A stretch of DNA of 64,000 nucleotides, from the NCBI RefSeq assembly GCF_016107545.1, contig NZ_JABASS010000013.1, positions 1 to 64,000 of the forward strand, read 5' to 3'. The translations under genes were made by a program, and so were the position numbers. Below are positions 28,062 through 37,847 of the stretch, piece after piece (position 1 is the first letter of the stretch; each line of letters opens with the position of its first letter). Source of the DNA: Psychrobacter namhaensis (GTDB taxonomy: Bacteria > Pseudomonadota > Gammaproteobacteria > Pseudomonadales > Moraxellaceae). The notes beneath the pieces were generated by a model that did no database searches, had not been told where the DNA came from, and saw only the letters and a program-made list of their open reading frames with translations.

Positions 28062-29417
28062 ATGAGTCATTCTGAGCCACAAGCTGGCGAGTCCGTCACC
28101 ACCCAGACCGAACAAGGATTATACATCGATCCTAAAGCCTTAACCGCTTGCTTGCCCGCATTGCATTATCGTGATGAGGCGTTGTATATGGAGCAGGTCA
28201 GTGTTAAAGAACTGGTCAAGCACTACGATACGCCATGCTATGTGTACTCAAAACAGGCGATATTAGAGGTTTATCAAGCGTACACCGATAGCTTTGCCAG
28301 TCTAAAGCACCAGATATGCTATGCAGTAAAGGCCAATTCCAATTTGGCTGTACTGGGCGTATTAGCACAAGCAGGCGCTGGATTTGATATCGTCTCACGT
28401 GGTGAGCTGATGCGCGTGTTGGCGGCAGGCGGCGCGGCATCACGTGTGGTGTTTTCGGGAGTTGGTAAGACGTATAGCGACATCGAGTTTGCGCTTGCTC
28501 AAGGGATCGGCTGCTTTAATGTCGAGTCGATAAGTGAGTTGGCGTTAATCAACGAGGTAGCAAAGACGCTTGATAAACCTGCGCCAATTTCATTACGCGT
28601 CAATCCAAACGTCGATGCCAAGACTCATCCGTATATCTCAACGGGTCTAAAAGACAATAAGTTTGGTATTACCCATGAAGAGGCGCTGGCGGTCTACCAG
28701 CAAGCAGCGGATTTATCTCACATCGATGTCGTTGGGATTGACTGTCATATTGGCTCGCAGTTGACTGAGGTCGAACCCTTCGTCGCGGCTTTGGATAAAG
28801 TCATTGAGCTGGTCCATAGCCTACGCGAGCAAGGTATTGAGCTGCGTCACATCGATTTAGGCGGCGGTTTGGGCGTGCGTTATATCGATGAGACGCCGGT
28901 GTCTATCGATGAGTTTGCGACTGCTTTATTACCGAAGCTTAGCGCGCTTGGCTTGACGGTTTTCTTTGAACCGGGTCGCAGTATTGTGGCCAATGCTGGT
29001 ATCTTGCTGACTCAAGTCGATGTGCTAAAACCTACTCCCCACAAGAACTTTGCCATTGTCGATGCGGCTATGAACGATTTGATTCGTCCTGCGTTATATC
29101 AAGCCGACATGGCTGTGATTCCTGAAACGCTACCAAAAAATGGTTTGGATACTGAGGGTACGCAGGTGTGGGATATCGTTGGGGCGATTTGTGAAACGGG
29201 TGATTTTTTGGCCAAGGATCGGCTGTTATCCTTAGCCACTGGTGATATTTTGGCAGTCACGGGCGCTGGTGCTTATGGGTTTACCATGAGCAGCAATTAC
29301 AATTCGCGTCCGCGTGCCTGCGAAGTCATGGTGGATGGTGATCGTCATCAATTGATTCGTAAGCGCGAAACGATTGAAGCGTTATATGCCGATGAAATAT
29401 TGTGGCAAGACAAGTAA
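28062..29417 (+). CDS. lysA: Diaminopimelate decarboxylase
   Basis: PLP enzyme making L-lysine from meso-diaminopimelate. Fold-type III signatures are present: YAVKANSN (PLP lysine about 90), GAGFDIVSRGEL (about 105-116), CHIGSQL near 228, HIDLGGGLGVRY near 265, FEPGRSIVANAG near 306, and CETGDF near 380 with the active-site cysteine. The length of 451 includes a short N-terminal extension. It follows lptM and precedes dapF, whose product supplies its substrate; a terminator separates lysA from dapF. Confidence 0.97.
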   Translation: MSHSEPQAGESVTTQTEQGLYIDPKALTACLPALHYRDEALYMEQVSVKELVKHYDTPCYVYSKQAILEVYQAYTDSFASLKHQICYAVKANSNLAVLGVLAQAGAGFDIVSRGELMRVLAAGGAASRVVFSGVGKTYSDIEFALAQGIGCFNVESISELALINEVAKTLDKPAPISLRVNPNVDAKTHPYISTGLKDNKFGITHEEALAVYQQAADLSHIDVVGIDCHIGSQLTEVEPFVAALDKVIELVHSLREQGIELRHIDLGGGLGVRYIDETPVSIDEFATALLPKLSALGLTVFFEPGRSIVANAGILLTQVDVLKPTPHKNFAIVDAAMNDLIRPALYQADMAVIPETLPKNGLDTEGTQVWDIVGAICETGDFLAKDRLLSLATGDILAVTGAGAYGFTMSSNYNSRPRACEVMVDGDRHQLIRKRETIEALYADEILWQDK

Positions 29418-29453
29418 CATCGCCAAAACCACTTCTTTATTTGACCATTAAAG

Positions 29454-29487
29454 AAAACCCACTGTGATGATAACAGTGGGTTTTTTT
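29454..29487 (+). terminator. Terminator after lysA
   Basis: The stem AAAACCCACTGT/ACAGTGGGTTTT with a 7-base loop and a T-run. Confidence 0.88.
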
Positions 29488-29623
29488 GTGGCAGACTCTG
29501 ATTGTATAGAGTGAGACTAAGCTGTCAACATCACTTGGTATTTGATAGCAGTGATAGTTATGATTGTAACTGACAGCGTGCTAATATAAGACATACATAA
29601 AAATAGGATAGGATATCAAGGGT

Positions 29624-30511
29624 ATGCTAATAGAATTTACTAAGATGCATGGTCTGGGCAATGATTTTATGGTCATCGATTTGGTGACCCAGCGCTTAGA
29701 TTTGACCAAGGATTTGGTGCAGTTATTGGGCGATCGTCACTTAGGCATTGGTTTTGATCAACTGCTCGTTGTTGAGCCGCCGATGCGTCCTGACGTTGAT
29801 TTTAGCTATCGCATTTTTAATACCGATGGCACAGAAGTTGAGCAGTGCGGCAATGGCGCACGCTGTTTCGCCCGTTTTGTGCAAGCCCGTAAGTTGTCGT
29901 TTAAGCAGCGTCTGCGGGTTGAAACTGCCAGCGGCATCATTTCTTTGACCACAGATCGTTATGGTTGGGTCGAGGTCGATATGGGCAAGCCCAAGTTTGA
30001 GCCGGATGAGATTCCATTTACGCCCAGAGCCACGACTAAAATTCAAAACGCCTATCACTTAGATGTCAATGGTACGCCCGTGCAACTGTATGTGGCTAAC
30101 ATGGGCAACCCGCATGCCGTGATCAAAGTTGATGATGTGCTTGATGCAGAAGTCGAAACCTTGGGCAAAGCCATCGAGTCGCATTCTGCTTTTCCAGATC
30201 GGGTGAATGTCGGTTTTATGCAAGTGATGAATCAGCGTCATATTCGCCTGCGGGTTTATGAGCGCGGTGTGGGAGAGACGCAAGCCTGTGGCACAGGCGC
30301 TTGTGCAGCGGTGGCTGTCGGCATACGGGAAGGCTGGCTGGATGAAGGCGAAGAAATACGCGCACAGCTATATGGCGGCAGCATGATTATCAAATGGCAG
30401 CCGGGATATTCGGTCATGATGACTGGTCCAACTGCCTTTGTCTATGAAGGCGTGTTTAGCCCAGATGGTCTAATGGCGCAAGCAGGTATGAAGCCCAATG
30501 CAGAAGGCTAA
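29624..30511 (+). CDS. dapF: Diaminopimelate epimerase
   Basis: Interconverts LL- and meso-diaminopimelate for lysine and cell-wall synthesis. Both catalytic cysteines are visible: EQCGNGARC (about residues 74-82) and ACGTGACAA (about 221-229). The N-terminal FTKMHGLGNDFMVID is the family signature. Length 295 is slightly over the usual 275. AAGGG lies close upstream of the ATG. The gene between dapF and xerC in many gammaproteobacteria (DUF484) is absent here. Confidence 0.97.
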   Translation: MLIEFTKMHGLGNDFMVIDLVTQRLDLTKDLVQLLGDRHLGIGFDQLLVVEPPMRPDVDFSYRIFNTDGTEVEQCGNGARCFARFVQARKLSFKQRLRVETASGIISLTTDRYGWVEVDMGKPKFEPDEIPFTPRATTKIQNAYHLDVNGTPVQLYVANMGNPHAVIKVDDVLDAEVETLGKAIESHSAFPDRVNVGFMQVMNQRHIRLRVYERGVGETQACGTGACAAVAVGIREGWLDEGEEIRAQLYGGSMIIKWQPGYSVMMTGPTAFVYEGVFSPDGLMAQAGMKPNAEG

Positions 30512-30573
30512 AGTTTGGCGCAACAGGGTAAACGGTGCACGTGTGCTGTTAGACCAATAACAGGATAGGTCTT

Positions 30574-31596
30574 ATGGTGATCTCGCGTAAAAATAGCCAG
30601 TCTACAAGGACAGAAGCGTGGCTATCAGCTGAGCTGGCAGCCACTGTGGAGGCAGATGCTGCCTTGCGCGAATTACTATCGCCTGTCCATCGTTGGCTAA
30701 ACACATTATCAGTGCGTAATCACTCAGAACACACGCTAAAGGCTTATTTTTCTGGGCTGAATCAGTTGGCGCTGTTTTTGCGCGGCAAACGTTTGACATG
30801 GACGCGCTGTGACAAACGTCAGCTGGCCCAGCACATCAGCCAGCGCTTAGATGAAGATAAATTGGCGCTTGCCAGTGTTCAGCAAGAGCTGTCGGCTATC
30901 CGTCACTTTTATGGATGGTTGATTGAAGAAAACCTAGCACGTATCAATCCAACCACCGGCTATCAGTTAAAACGTAGTCCTAGGCCACTACCGTCTATTG
31001 CCGATGTAGATTTATTGACGCAACTGCTGGATCAAGAGGTTCCTGACACCCCAGAGCAAGCTCGCTTGTGGTTGCGTGATAAGGCCATGTTTGAGTTGCT
31101 CTATAGTAGTGGTTTGCGCGTGGGCGAGCTGGTAGCATTAGATATGGCAGATGTAGATTTGTCCGTTTTGCGTGTACGAGTGACTGGTAAAGGCAACAAG
31201 ACGCGCTTGATACCCTTGGGCGCGAAGGCAGCAGAGGCGATTACGCGCTATCTACCGCATCGGAACCTCTGGGTGGAGCAGATGGACAGCGCATTGTTTA
31301 TCAGTGAAAAACTCGGCACACGGCTATCCACGCGAGCCGTACAGCAACGCTTAAAGGTTGCCGCTACCCGTGCTGGCATTGCCCAAAATATGTATCCACA
31401 TTTATTGCGTCACTGTTTTGCGTCTCACATGCTATCGGGCAGTGGTGATTTACGCGCCGTCCAAGAAATGCTTGGGCATAGTGATATCAGTACCACGCAG
31501 ATTTATACCCATGTGGATTTTGCTAAATTGACACAGGTATATGACCGCGCCCATCCACGCGCGACTCACACTCATAGTGATAGTGACGCTCTTTAA
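30574..31596 (+). CDS. xerC: Tyrosine recombinase XerC
   Basis: Resolves chromosome dimers at dif with XerD. An N-terminal SAM-like core-binding domain (about residues 36-130) is followed by the catalytic domain: SGLRVGEL (Arg about 182), KGNKTRLIPLG (Lys about 208), PHLLRHCFASHML (His and Arg about 274-277), LGHSDISTTQIYTHVD (His about 299, Tyr about 310). The first 30 residues are a polar extension beyond E. coli XerC (298). The position after dapF is the conserved lysA-dapF-xerC order, so this is the housekeeping enzyme and not a phage integrase. Confidence 0.95.
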   Translation: MVISRKNSQSTRTEAWLSAELAATVEADAALRELLSPVHRWLNTLSVRNHSEHTLKAYFSGLNQLALFLRGKRLTWTRCDKRQLAQHISQRLDEDKLALASVQQELSAIRHFYGWLIEENLARINPTTGYQLKRSPRPLPSIADVDLLTQLLDQEVPDTPEQARLWLRDKAMFELLYSSGLRVGELVALDMADVDLSVLRVRVTGKGNKTRLIPLGAKAAEAITRYLPHRNLWVEQMDSALFISEKLGTRLSTRAVQQRLKVAATRAGIAQNMYPHLLRHCFASHMLSGSGDLRAVQEMLGHSDISTTQIYTHVDFAKLTQVYDRAHPRATHTHSDSDAL

Positions 31597-31673
31597 GCAT
31601 ACTCAGCCACGTTACCAATCAGCTAAGTTGGTAGTTGTCCTAATGATCTAAGCTACTAATTATCTAAGTTACT

Positions 31674-32573
31674 TTAAGCCAAACGATGGCAGTCAAAGAT
31701 TGGCAGTTTTTGGCGGCCTTGTACTTGCGCCTGTTTGTCTAATGACGCCATGACTATGGCATAATTCTTGTCTGCTTTTGCCCCTGTGGGTTTATCCAGC
31801 TCGCTGTGATCATAACTGTTGATCATCGTTCCATCATAAGCGGTAATCGCTGTGTGTCCCCATGTCTGACGGATGTTACCGTCTTTGTAGACATGGTCGC
31901 CGCCTTGTGCCGCGCCAATCACCATACATTGACTGTCTAAGGCACGCGCACGCAGTAAGAGCGACCAGTGGGCTTGACCGGTCAGGTAGGTAAAGGCTGA
32001 CGGCGCACTCAATAGATCAGCCCCTGCTTGACGCAGACGTTGTGCCAATGCTGGAAAACGCAGATCAAAGCACACCATCATACCTAATTGATAAACCGCA
32101 TCATTGACTTCAATCGGTGCCATCACGGTTTGTGTGCCCGGCTCAAAAGTTGCCGCTTCATTATAGCTGCCTTGTTTGTCCGCAACCGTCGCGGTAAACA
32201 AATGAATTTTGTCATAGCGTGCCACCCGCGAGCCATCAGGCGCAAACAGCTGACTGACTTGTCGTAACCTACCATTAGGAACGATCACACCATCAGGGCG
32301 ATAGGCGCAAGGTAGTGAACCTACCAGCACGTAAATATTGTACGTGTTTGCATAGTTTGCGAGCGTCGCCGACAGCTCATCAAAGCGCTCAGCGGTGGCA
32401 AATTGTTGCCCCATGCTACAGCAGTTTTCAGGTAAGACCACAAGCTTAGCGCCTTGCTTATGGGCATCGATAATGGCGGCTTGTATATCCGTTAAGTTTT
32501 TCTCTATGTCTTGCTGGCTATTCATTTGAATGGCCGCTGTGGTAAATGGATGATTCTCTGTTGTGTCACTCAT
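31674..32573 (-). CDS. Carbon-nitrogen hydrolase, nitrilase/Nit1 family
   Basis: An amidase of the nitrilase superfamily. The catalytic triad is present: Glu in GAKLVVLPENCC (about residue 46), Lys in RYDKIHLF (about 122), and Cys in MVCFDLRFPAL (about 167). The sequence groups best with the Nit1/NitFhit-like branch, which includes deaminated-glutathione amidases; that substrate is an inference. I chose ATG 32573 with GGGAA upstream, dropping 17 unlikely residues from the longer frame. The gene faces xerC. Confidence 0.85.
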   Translation of the reverse strand: MSDTTENHPFTTAAIQMNSQQDIEKNLTDIQAAIIDAHKQGAKLVVLPENCCSMGQQFATAERFDELSATLANYANTYNIYVLVGSLPCAYRPDGVIVPNGRLRQVSQLFAPDGSRVARYDKIHLFTATVADKQGSYNEAATFEPGTQTVMAPIEVNDAVYQLGMMVCFDLRFPALAQRLRQAGADLLSAPSAFTYLTGQAHWSLLLRARALDSQCMVIGAAQGGDHVYKDGNIRQTWGHTAITAYDGTMINSYDHSELDKPTGAKADKNYAIVMASLDKQAQVQGRQKLPIFDCHRLA

Positions 32574-32892
32574 AGTATTATTCCCAGCTGTTGATTTTAA
32601 GACTGATGTCATTAACCCTAGCATTACTAAACAGTTATCTCGTTATTTTTTATAACACGCTTACGATTGTGATCAGATTTTTGTTATGAGTAATGCAGCG
32701 TTTAATGACGAAATAAACAAATTTAAAAGGTCTTATAAGCAGAACATAACAAGCGTATCTGGGCAGGGTATAAATTATCATAGCAAAATTGCGGTAAAAA
32801 ATGCTATCGTCATGTCCTGATTAGGTTAAATCATTAGTTTAACTGGCTATACATATAGACTATCCCCACCATCGGAGTGTAATAAACCACGC
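32574..32892. other. Intergenic region upstream of rpoN
   Basis: About 320 bases between divergent genes, AT-rich; should hold both promoters. No repeat or structured RNA recognised. Confidence 0.5.
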
Positions 32893-34578
32893 ATGAGTAT
32901 GTCGTTCGGATTGGCGACCACGCTGAGTACCTCACAGAAACTGACACCGCAGATGCAGCAAGCCATTAAGTTGCTGCAACTCTCTAGTCTTGAGCTGGCG
33001 CAGGAGGTTCAGCTCAAGCTGGATAGTAACCCCCTGCTAGAACGTATCGAGGATGACGAAGAGGAATATGACGCCGATGATAGAGGGGAGCCTTTAACAC
33101 TTGATGACTGGAACCAAAGTGCGGGCATGGAGTCATTTAGTGGAGAGTCCGACGATCCCGAGTCAATTTCTGATTATGCCTCTGAGTATAATGATGATTT
33201 TAGTGATGCCTTTAGTGATGGTTTCGACAAATTACAGCCAGCGAGTATTGATAATGGGGCAATGGAGTATCAAGCGACGGATAGCGATGACGACAGTGGT
33301 TTGGATGACAGTAACGTTGACCACAACAGTTTTGAGAGTAGCAACCATGCCTCTGCTGCTACCACGTCAGCTAACAGCAAAAGCGACGAGGATTTTGATA
33401 GTTATCAAGGCGGCACATCCGCCACTATACAAGACCATGTGCGCTGGCAGCTAAACTTTAAGCGTCTATCAGAGACGGACACGCTGATTGCCACCTATCT
33501 GATGGACGCTATGGATGATATGGGATTTGTGCGGCTCGATATCGACGAGCTGTTACAAAGCTTTGACACCATGGCGAGCTTTTATCAGTGGGAGACACGG
33601 GTTGAACATGACGAAATAATGGCGGTGTTGCGTATTATTCAATCTTGCGACCCGCTGGGGGTGGGGGCGCGCAATTTGAGTGAATGCCTAGCGATTCAGT
33701 TAGCTAAACTACAGGCTGACACTGAGCATTTAAAAGAAGCGCAAGCATTACTATCAGCAAGCGAGCATTTGGTAAGCAACAATATCAAAGCACTCACTGA
33801 GCGCACAGGGCTTGCTCCTGAGAACATCACCCCAGCACTCAATCTATTGCGTACTTTAAACCCTTCACCAGGACTGCTGTTTCAAAGCAATCAGCCAGAC
33901 TACACTCAGCCGCCTGCCAGCTACGATATTCCTGATGTGCTTGTCACCCCTATGCGTCGCCGTGATGGAGATAGTAACTCTGATACACAAGGCGGAGGCT
34001 GGCATGTGCGTCTGAATCCTGACACCCTGCCAAAGCTACGAGTCAATCAAGAATATGCCAACTTAGTCAAACGCGGTGATGACAGCCCTGACAATCAATA
34101 CCTACGTGAAAACCTCACCGATGCGCGGCTGTTCATTCGTAGTATCGAAGAACGCAATCAAAATCTACTCAAAGTCGCCACCAGTATTGTGCGCTATCAG
34201 CAAGACTTCTTACAGTACGGTGCCACTGCCATGCAACCGCTTATCTTAAAAGTTATCGCAGAAGAAGTGGAGTTACACGAGTCTACTGTCTCGCGTCTGA
34301 CCACCAGCAAAACCATTTTGACACCGCAAGGGTTGTTTTCTTTAAAGCACTTCTTTTCTTCACACGTGAGCAGCACGGATGGGGATATCTCATCAACCGC
34401 TATCAGTGCCATGATTAAGCAACTCATCGCGGATGAAGATCCTAAAAAGCCACTGTCAGACAGCCGTATAAAGGATTGTTTATTGGCAGAAGGTATCGAT
34501 ATCGCCAGAAGGACGGTGGCCAAATATCGGGAAGCGATGAATATTGGCTCATCTACCCAGCGTAAACAAAAGTATTAA
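32893..34578 (+). CDS. rpoN: RNA polymerase sigma-54 factor
   Basis: Directs RNA polymerase to -24/-12 promoters that need enhancer-binding activators. Region I is clear at the N-terminus (LTPQMQQAIKLLQLSSLELA, about residues 17-36). A long acidic Asp/Ser-rich region II (about 50-185) makes the protein 561 residues, against 477 in E. coli. The core-binding domain follows, then the DNA-binding region with the RpoN box ARRTVAKYRE near 537. ATG codons at 32893 and 32899 are both possible. The next gene is hpf, about 345 bases on, as in many proteobacteria. Confidence 0.96.
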   Translation: MSMSFGLATTLSTSQKLTPQMQQAIKLLQLSSLELAQEVQLKLDSNPLLERIEDDEEEYDADDRGEPLTLDDWNQSAGMESFSGESDDPESISDYASEYNDDFSDAFSDGFDKLQPASIDNGAMEYQATDSDDDSGLDDSNVDHNSFESSNHASAATTSANSKSDEDFDSYQGGTSATIQDHVRWQLNFKRLSETDTLIATYLMDAMDDMGFVRLDIDELLQSFDTMASFYQWETRVEHDEIMAVLRIIQSCDPLGVGARNLSECLAIQLAKLQADTEHLKEAQALLSASEHLVSNNIKALTERTGLAPENITPALNLLRTLNPSPGLLFQSNQPDYTQPPASYDIPDVLVTPMRRRDGDSNSDTQGGGWHVRLNPDTLPKLRVNQEYANLVKRGDDSPDNQYLRENLTDARLFIRSIEERNQNLLKVATSIVRYQQDFLQYGATAMQPLILKVIAEEVELHESTVSRLTTSKTILTPQGLFSLKHFFSSHVSSTDGDISSTAISAMIKQLIADEDPKKPLSDSRIKDCLLAEGIDIARRTVAKYREAMNIGSSTQRKQKY

Positions 34579-34923
34579 CGGTCGTGACTTACTGACTCAT
34601 TAGCAGGGTCAGATAGCTGTTAAAACGATATGGATAAATATAAAAAATAAAATTTTTTGATTATATAGAAACATTTAGGAAACAACAGGATTTATTACAT
34701 TTAATTACAATATTTTGTCTTGCTACTATTTAGTTTTCATGACAAATTAGAGTCATACCAACAAGGTTACCTCAGTCATTTACTACTTAATAAAAAGGCA
34801 GCTATATAAGGATAAGTTCCTCTTTTATTAAAAATACTCAGGCAGTTGTTGGTAAGGCAGGATGATAAAGGCAGGAATGCCACCTCATCTGTTGACTGTA
34901 CGTAATAATAAAAGGACGATAAT
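34579..34923. other. Intergenic region between rpoN and hpf
   Basis: About 345 bases, very AT-rich. It may give hpf its own promoter. I see no convincing terminator, -24/-12 promoter or gene. Confidence 0.45.
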
Positions 34924-35304
34924 ATGAATGTTTCTATCAGTGGTCACCATATCAGTGTTACCGAAGCTATGGACACAGCGGTTCGTGAAAAGCTTGTCAA
35001 AGTAGAGCGTCATTTTGATCAGATACAAAGTATTAAAGTGATCTTGTCGTTAGACAACAGCGGCGCGAGCGATGGCGGTCAAAAATGCCACAAAGCGGAA
35101 GCGATTTTGCGAGTCTCAGGTCAAGAAATGTTTGTCCAATCTTGCGAAGATGATATGTATAAAGCCATTAATGACATGGCCGACAAACTTGATAGACAGG
35201 TGCGTAAATATAAAACCCGTCAAGAGCGGAAAAAGACTCAGGGTGCAGGGCGTGATGGACGCTATGAAGACCTCACCACCGCTGATGTGGCGCCAGCCGT
35301 ATAA
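34924..35304 (+). CDS. hpf: Ribosome hibernation promoting factor (short HPF/YfiA family)
   Basis: Binds the 30S decoding region in stationary phase and promotes inactive ribosomes. It has the S30AE fold: MNVSISGHHISVTEAMDTAV (residues 1-20), the KVERHFDQI helix and MYKAINDMADKLDRQVRKYK (about 80-99), followed by a basic tail. The length of 126 fits short HPF and lacks the dimerisation domain of long HPF. AAAGGACG precedes the ATG. Location after rpoN is the usual proteobacterial context. Confidence 0.93.
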   Translation: MNVSISGHHISVTEAMDTAVREKLVKVERHFDQIQSIKVILSLDNSGASDGGQKCHKAEAILRVSGQEMFVQSCEDDMYKAINDMADKLDRQVRKYKTRQERKKTQGAGRDGRYEDLTTADVAPAV

Positions 35305-35420
35305 TGCTAGTGACGTTTAGTGAGCGTAAGATTTAATGAGTATCGACTAATAAAATAATAAAGGTATAAATAGTCAGATTATTCGATTTTACTGCCTCTA
35401 AACTATGACGCGTAAAAAGA

Positions 35421-35458
35421 AAAAAGACTTCAACCGTATCATAGGTTGAAGTCTTTTT
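35421..35458. terminator. Bidirectional terminator between hpf and thiS
   Basis: A perfect 15-base stem AAAAAGACTTCAACC/GGTTGAAGTCTTTTT with an 8-base loop lies between convergent genes. Confidence 0.92.
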
Positions 35459-35569
35459 TATGAGCCATAAACTTGAGTAGCAATAAAGCGAGTCTTAGAA
35501 CGTAAGGTAGGGCGTCAGTAAATGAAGCGAACGTGACGCTGCCGTCTTAGTTTTAAACACCGTGCTTCA

Positions 35570-35770
35570 TCAGCCGCCACCGACCGCTTGTACCACTTCA
35601 ATATTCATACCTTCGACGACACGTAACTGGGCAAGCTCACTTTTTGGAATCAACTCACCATCGACTTCTACGGCGTAACGGCCTTGGCTCAGTCCCAGCT
35701 CATTGATGACCAGCTGCACCGTCTGATGGGTGGTTTGTAAATTCTTGCCATTGACGCTAATGGTAATCAT
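35570..35770 (-). CDS. thiS: Sulfur carrier protein ThiS
   Basis: A 66-residue ubiquitin-like sulfur carrier for the thiazole half of thiamin. It starts ITISVNGK and ends in the Gly-Gly tail (VQAVGGG), which is thiocarboxylated. I chose the ATG at 35770 with AGGAG eight bases upstream; the longer frame adds nine residues. ThiS is normally followed by thiG, but here the next gene downstream is hpf on the opposite strand behind a terminator, so the thiazole synthase must be elsewhere. The DUF423 gene lies about 90 bases upstream on the same strand. Confidence 0.9.
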   Translation of the reverse strand: MITISVNGKNLQTTHQTVQLVINELGLSQGRYAVEVDGELIPKSELAQLRVVEGMNIEVVQAVGGG

Positions 35771-35858
35771 AAAACGCGCTCCTAAATTATTAAACATTCC
35801 TTTTTGACCAACTTACCTCTATCGACTACTTGACTAATGACTATCTCCTGCTTGGCAT

Positions 35859-36260
35859 TTAGGTCTCTAAATGACCTAAGCGAAAAGCCGTTACGGCAAG
35901 CCAGAGCCAACCCATAATCATCAAAACACCACCGATAGGCGTAATCGCGCCAAACCAACGCGGTGCGCCAAGCGTCATCGCATATAGGCTACCAGCAAAT
36001 ATAAGAATGCCAATCTGTAGTAGCCATGCCGTGGTTTGCGTGGCGTATCTGAACTGAATCAATAGACCAACCAGTAGCAAGCCCAGCGCATGTACAAATA
36101 AGTAGAGGGTTGCCGTATGCCACCATGCAAGCTGCTGGGCGCTCACCATACTTTTTAGGCCATGCGCACCGAACGCTCCTAGTCCAACAGCGATAGCCAT
36201 ATTGGTCGCTGCAATACCTATCCAATTTACCATAGCGAAACTCGCGTTATTTAAAGACAC
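35859..36260 (-). CDS. DUF423 family membrane protein
   Basis: A 133-residue inner-membrane protein with four hydrophobic segments and the family motif GLGAFGAHGLK (about residues 25-35), as in E. coli YgdD. The function of the family is unknown. It lies 21 bases after the rpoH stop on the same strand, so it may be read through from rpoH. Confidence 0.87.
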   Translation of the reverse strand: MSLNNASFAMVNWIGIAATNMAIAVGLGAFGAHGLKSMVSAQQLAWWHTATLYLFVHALGLLLVGLLIQFRYATQTTAWLLQIGILIFAGSLYAMTLGAPRWFGAITPIGGVLMIMGWLWLAVTAFRLGHLET

Positions 36261-36281
36261 ATCGCAACTAAAAGGCTGCTC

Positions 36282-37307
36282 TTATTGAAGGTCATCGGGC
36301 AAAATCACGCTATCAATGGTCATGGCATCGCGAATCTTATCCATGGCATTTTTTTCGATTTGGCGTACACGCTCAGCAGAGATGGAGTAGACGGCTGCCA
36401 ACTCATGCAAGGTAGATTTTTGCTCAGAGAGCCAGCGCTGCTCGACAATATCACGTGAGCGATCATCTAACGTGCCCATGGCTGCTATTAAGGCTGAAGA
36501 ATTATTCTCTTCCCAGTCCTCTTCTTCTAACTGCTCAGCAGGATCAATCCCATCTTCTAAGAACAGTTGCGGCGCATAGCGGCCGTCGTCATCATCGCTA
36601 GACTGTGCTTCAAAAGACGCATCATAGGAAGTCAGGCGTGATTCCATTTCTAGCACTTGCTTGCGAGTGACATTTAAGTCATTGGCGATGGCATCCGCTT
36701 CCTCTAGCGTCAGCTGATTATTGGTTTTTTTGAGGCTACGCAAGTTAAAGAATAGCTTACGATGTGCTTTGGTGGTCGCCACTTTGACAATGCGCCAGTT
36801 ACGAATAACGAATTCATGAATTTCAGCCTTAATCCAATGCACCGCAAAAGACACCAAACGGACGCCTTTATTCGGATCAAAACGTTTTACCGCTTTCATG
36901 AGTCCCAAGTTACCTTCTTGGATCAAATCGGCTTGCGGTAAACCATAGCCTGAATAGCTGCGAGCAATATGAATCACAAAGCGCAGATGTGACATGACTA
37001 GCAGACGCGCGGCTTCCACATCACCCTCGTCATAATAGCGATGAGCCAGCTCTTGTTCTTGGACGGGCGTCAAAATTGGGATTTGATGAACGGTATTGAT
37101 ATATGCACCCAAATTCACCCCTGGCGCTGATAAATGAGTGGGCATCGCGGGCACTAAGTCTCGCGTGCTGGTATCACCAAGCGCACTGGAATCATACGGA
37201 GGGCGCTGTGCCGCTGCTTTTAACGCGGCATCCCGTGCCTCATTTTTTATAGGCGCTGCATCGTCTTTTTTACTCGTTTTCGCAGCATCATTAGAAGTAT
37301 TAGCCAT
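36282..37307 (-). CDS. rpoH: RNA polymerase sigma-32 (heat-shock) factor
   Basis: Directs transcription of chaperone and protease genes. Region 2 shows LVMSHLRFVIHIARSYSGYG and DLIQEGNLGLMKAVKRFDP; VRLVSFAVHWIKAEIHEFVI gives region 2.4. The RpoH box appears as KAHRKLFFNLR. Region 4 (STLHELAAVYSISAERVRQI) ends the protein. From ATG 37307 it has 341 residues, about 55 more than E. coli, because of a low-complexity Ala/Lys/Asp-rich N-terminus. AAGG lies eight bases upstream of that ATG. The 5' mRNA may act as a thermosensor as in other species, but I did not fold it. Confidence 0.95.
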   Translation of the reverse strand: MANTSNDAAKTSKKDDAAPIKNEARDAALKAAAQRPPYDSSALGDTSTRDLVPAMPTHLSAPGVNLGAYINTVHQIPILTPVQEQELAHRYYDEGDVEAARLLVMSHLRFVIHIARSYSGYGLPQADLIQEGNLGLMKAVKRFDPNKGVRLVSFAVHWIKAEIHEFVIRNWRIVKVATTKAHRKLFFNLRSLKKTNNQLTLEEADAIANDLNVTRKQVLEMESRLTSYDASFEAQSSDDDDGRYAPQLFLEDGIDPAEQLEEEDWEENNSSALIAAMGTLDDRSRDIVEQRWLSEQKSTLHELAAVYSISAERVRQIEKNAMDKIRDAMTIDSVILPDDLQ

Positions 37308-37385
37308 ATTCTTGACCTTGGTTAAATAGTTAAGCAAATAGTCAGATAAAATCTTTATAGTTGTAATTGTAAAGGATAGCGATAC

Positions 37386-37847
37386 TTAGTTGCTATCAGT
37401 TTTGGTAATGATGAAGTGATATATTGTATCGAAACGCTGTGATGGTACGCTATCATCTGGCGGTGGATTAGTGACCCTATGAAGGCTCAGTAATAGCTGG
37501 TTTGCTGTGTCTGTTTGCTGGCTTTGACGACAAAAAGCCGTGATATCCGCTTGCGAATTGGCATCAGTGGCGACCACGTATAACGACTCGCCACTGGTGA
37601 CATCGCGTAGCGCGACTTTGGTTTTTAACAGCGGCATGGGACAAGCAAGTCCGCGGCCATCGACGAAACGCACAATATTAAGCGTAGATTGCTCTTCTTC
37701 TGTTTTGCTACTTGCAGTTGCCGCATCATTCGCTGGCAACAAGGTTAACAAGGCATCCACCGCTTGTTGCTCAGCGCCAGACAAGGTCGCTGATAAATTT
37801 ATCGAGTAAGGTGCGTATGTGAGGGTGGGCTGACTATCAGCAGACAT
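37386..37847 (-). CDS. TusA-family sulfurtransferase-like protein
   Basis: A 153-residue protein whose middle carries the TusA signature: DGRGLACPMPLLKTK with the conserved CPxP cysteine, followed by the typical VVATDANSQADITAFCRQS. A family member is about 80 residues; this one has an extra 60-residue N-terminal region and a C-terminal beta strand. The persulfide-carrying cysteine suggests a role in sulfur relay (tRNA thiolation or molybdenum cofactor), which is not proven. I chose ATG 37847 with AAGG upstream. Confidence 0.8.
   Translation of the reverse strand: MSADSQPTLTYAPYSINLSATLSGAEQQAVDALLTLLPANDAATASSKTEEEQSTLNIVRFVDGRGLACPMPLLKTKVALRDVTSGESLYVVATDANSQADITAFCRQSQQTDTANQLLLSLHRVTNPPPDDSVPSQRFDTIYHFIITKTDSN

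Noticed and set aside
30574..31596. Phage integrase
   Set aside because: Although a tyrosine recombinase, it sits in the conserved lysA-dapF-xerC order without phage genes nearby.
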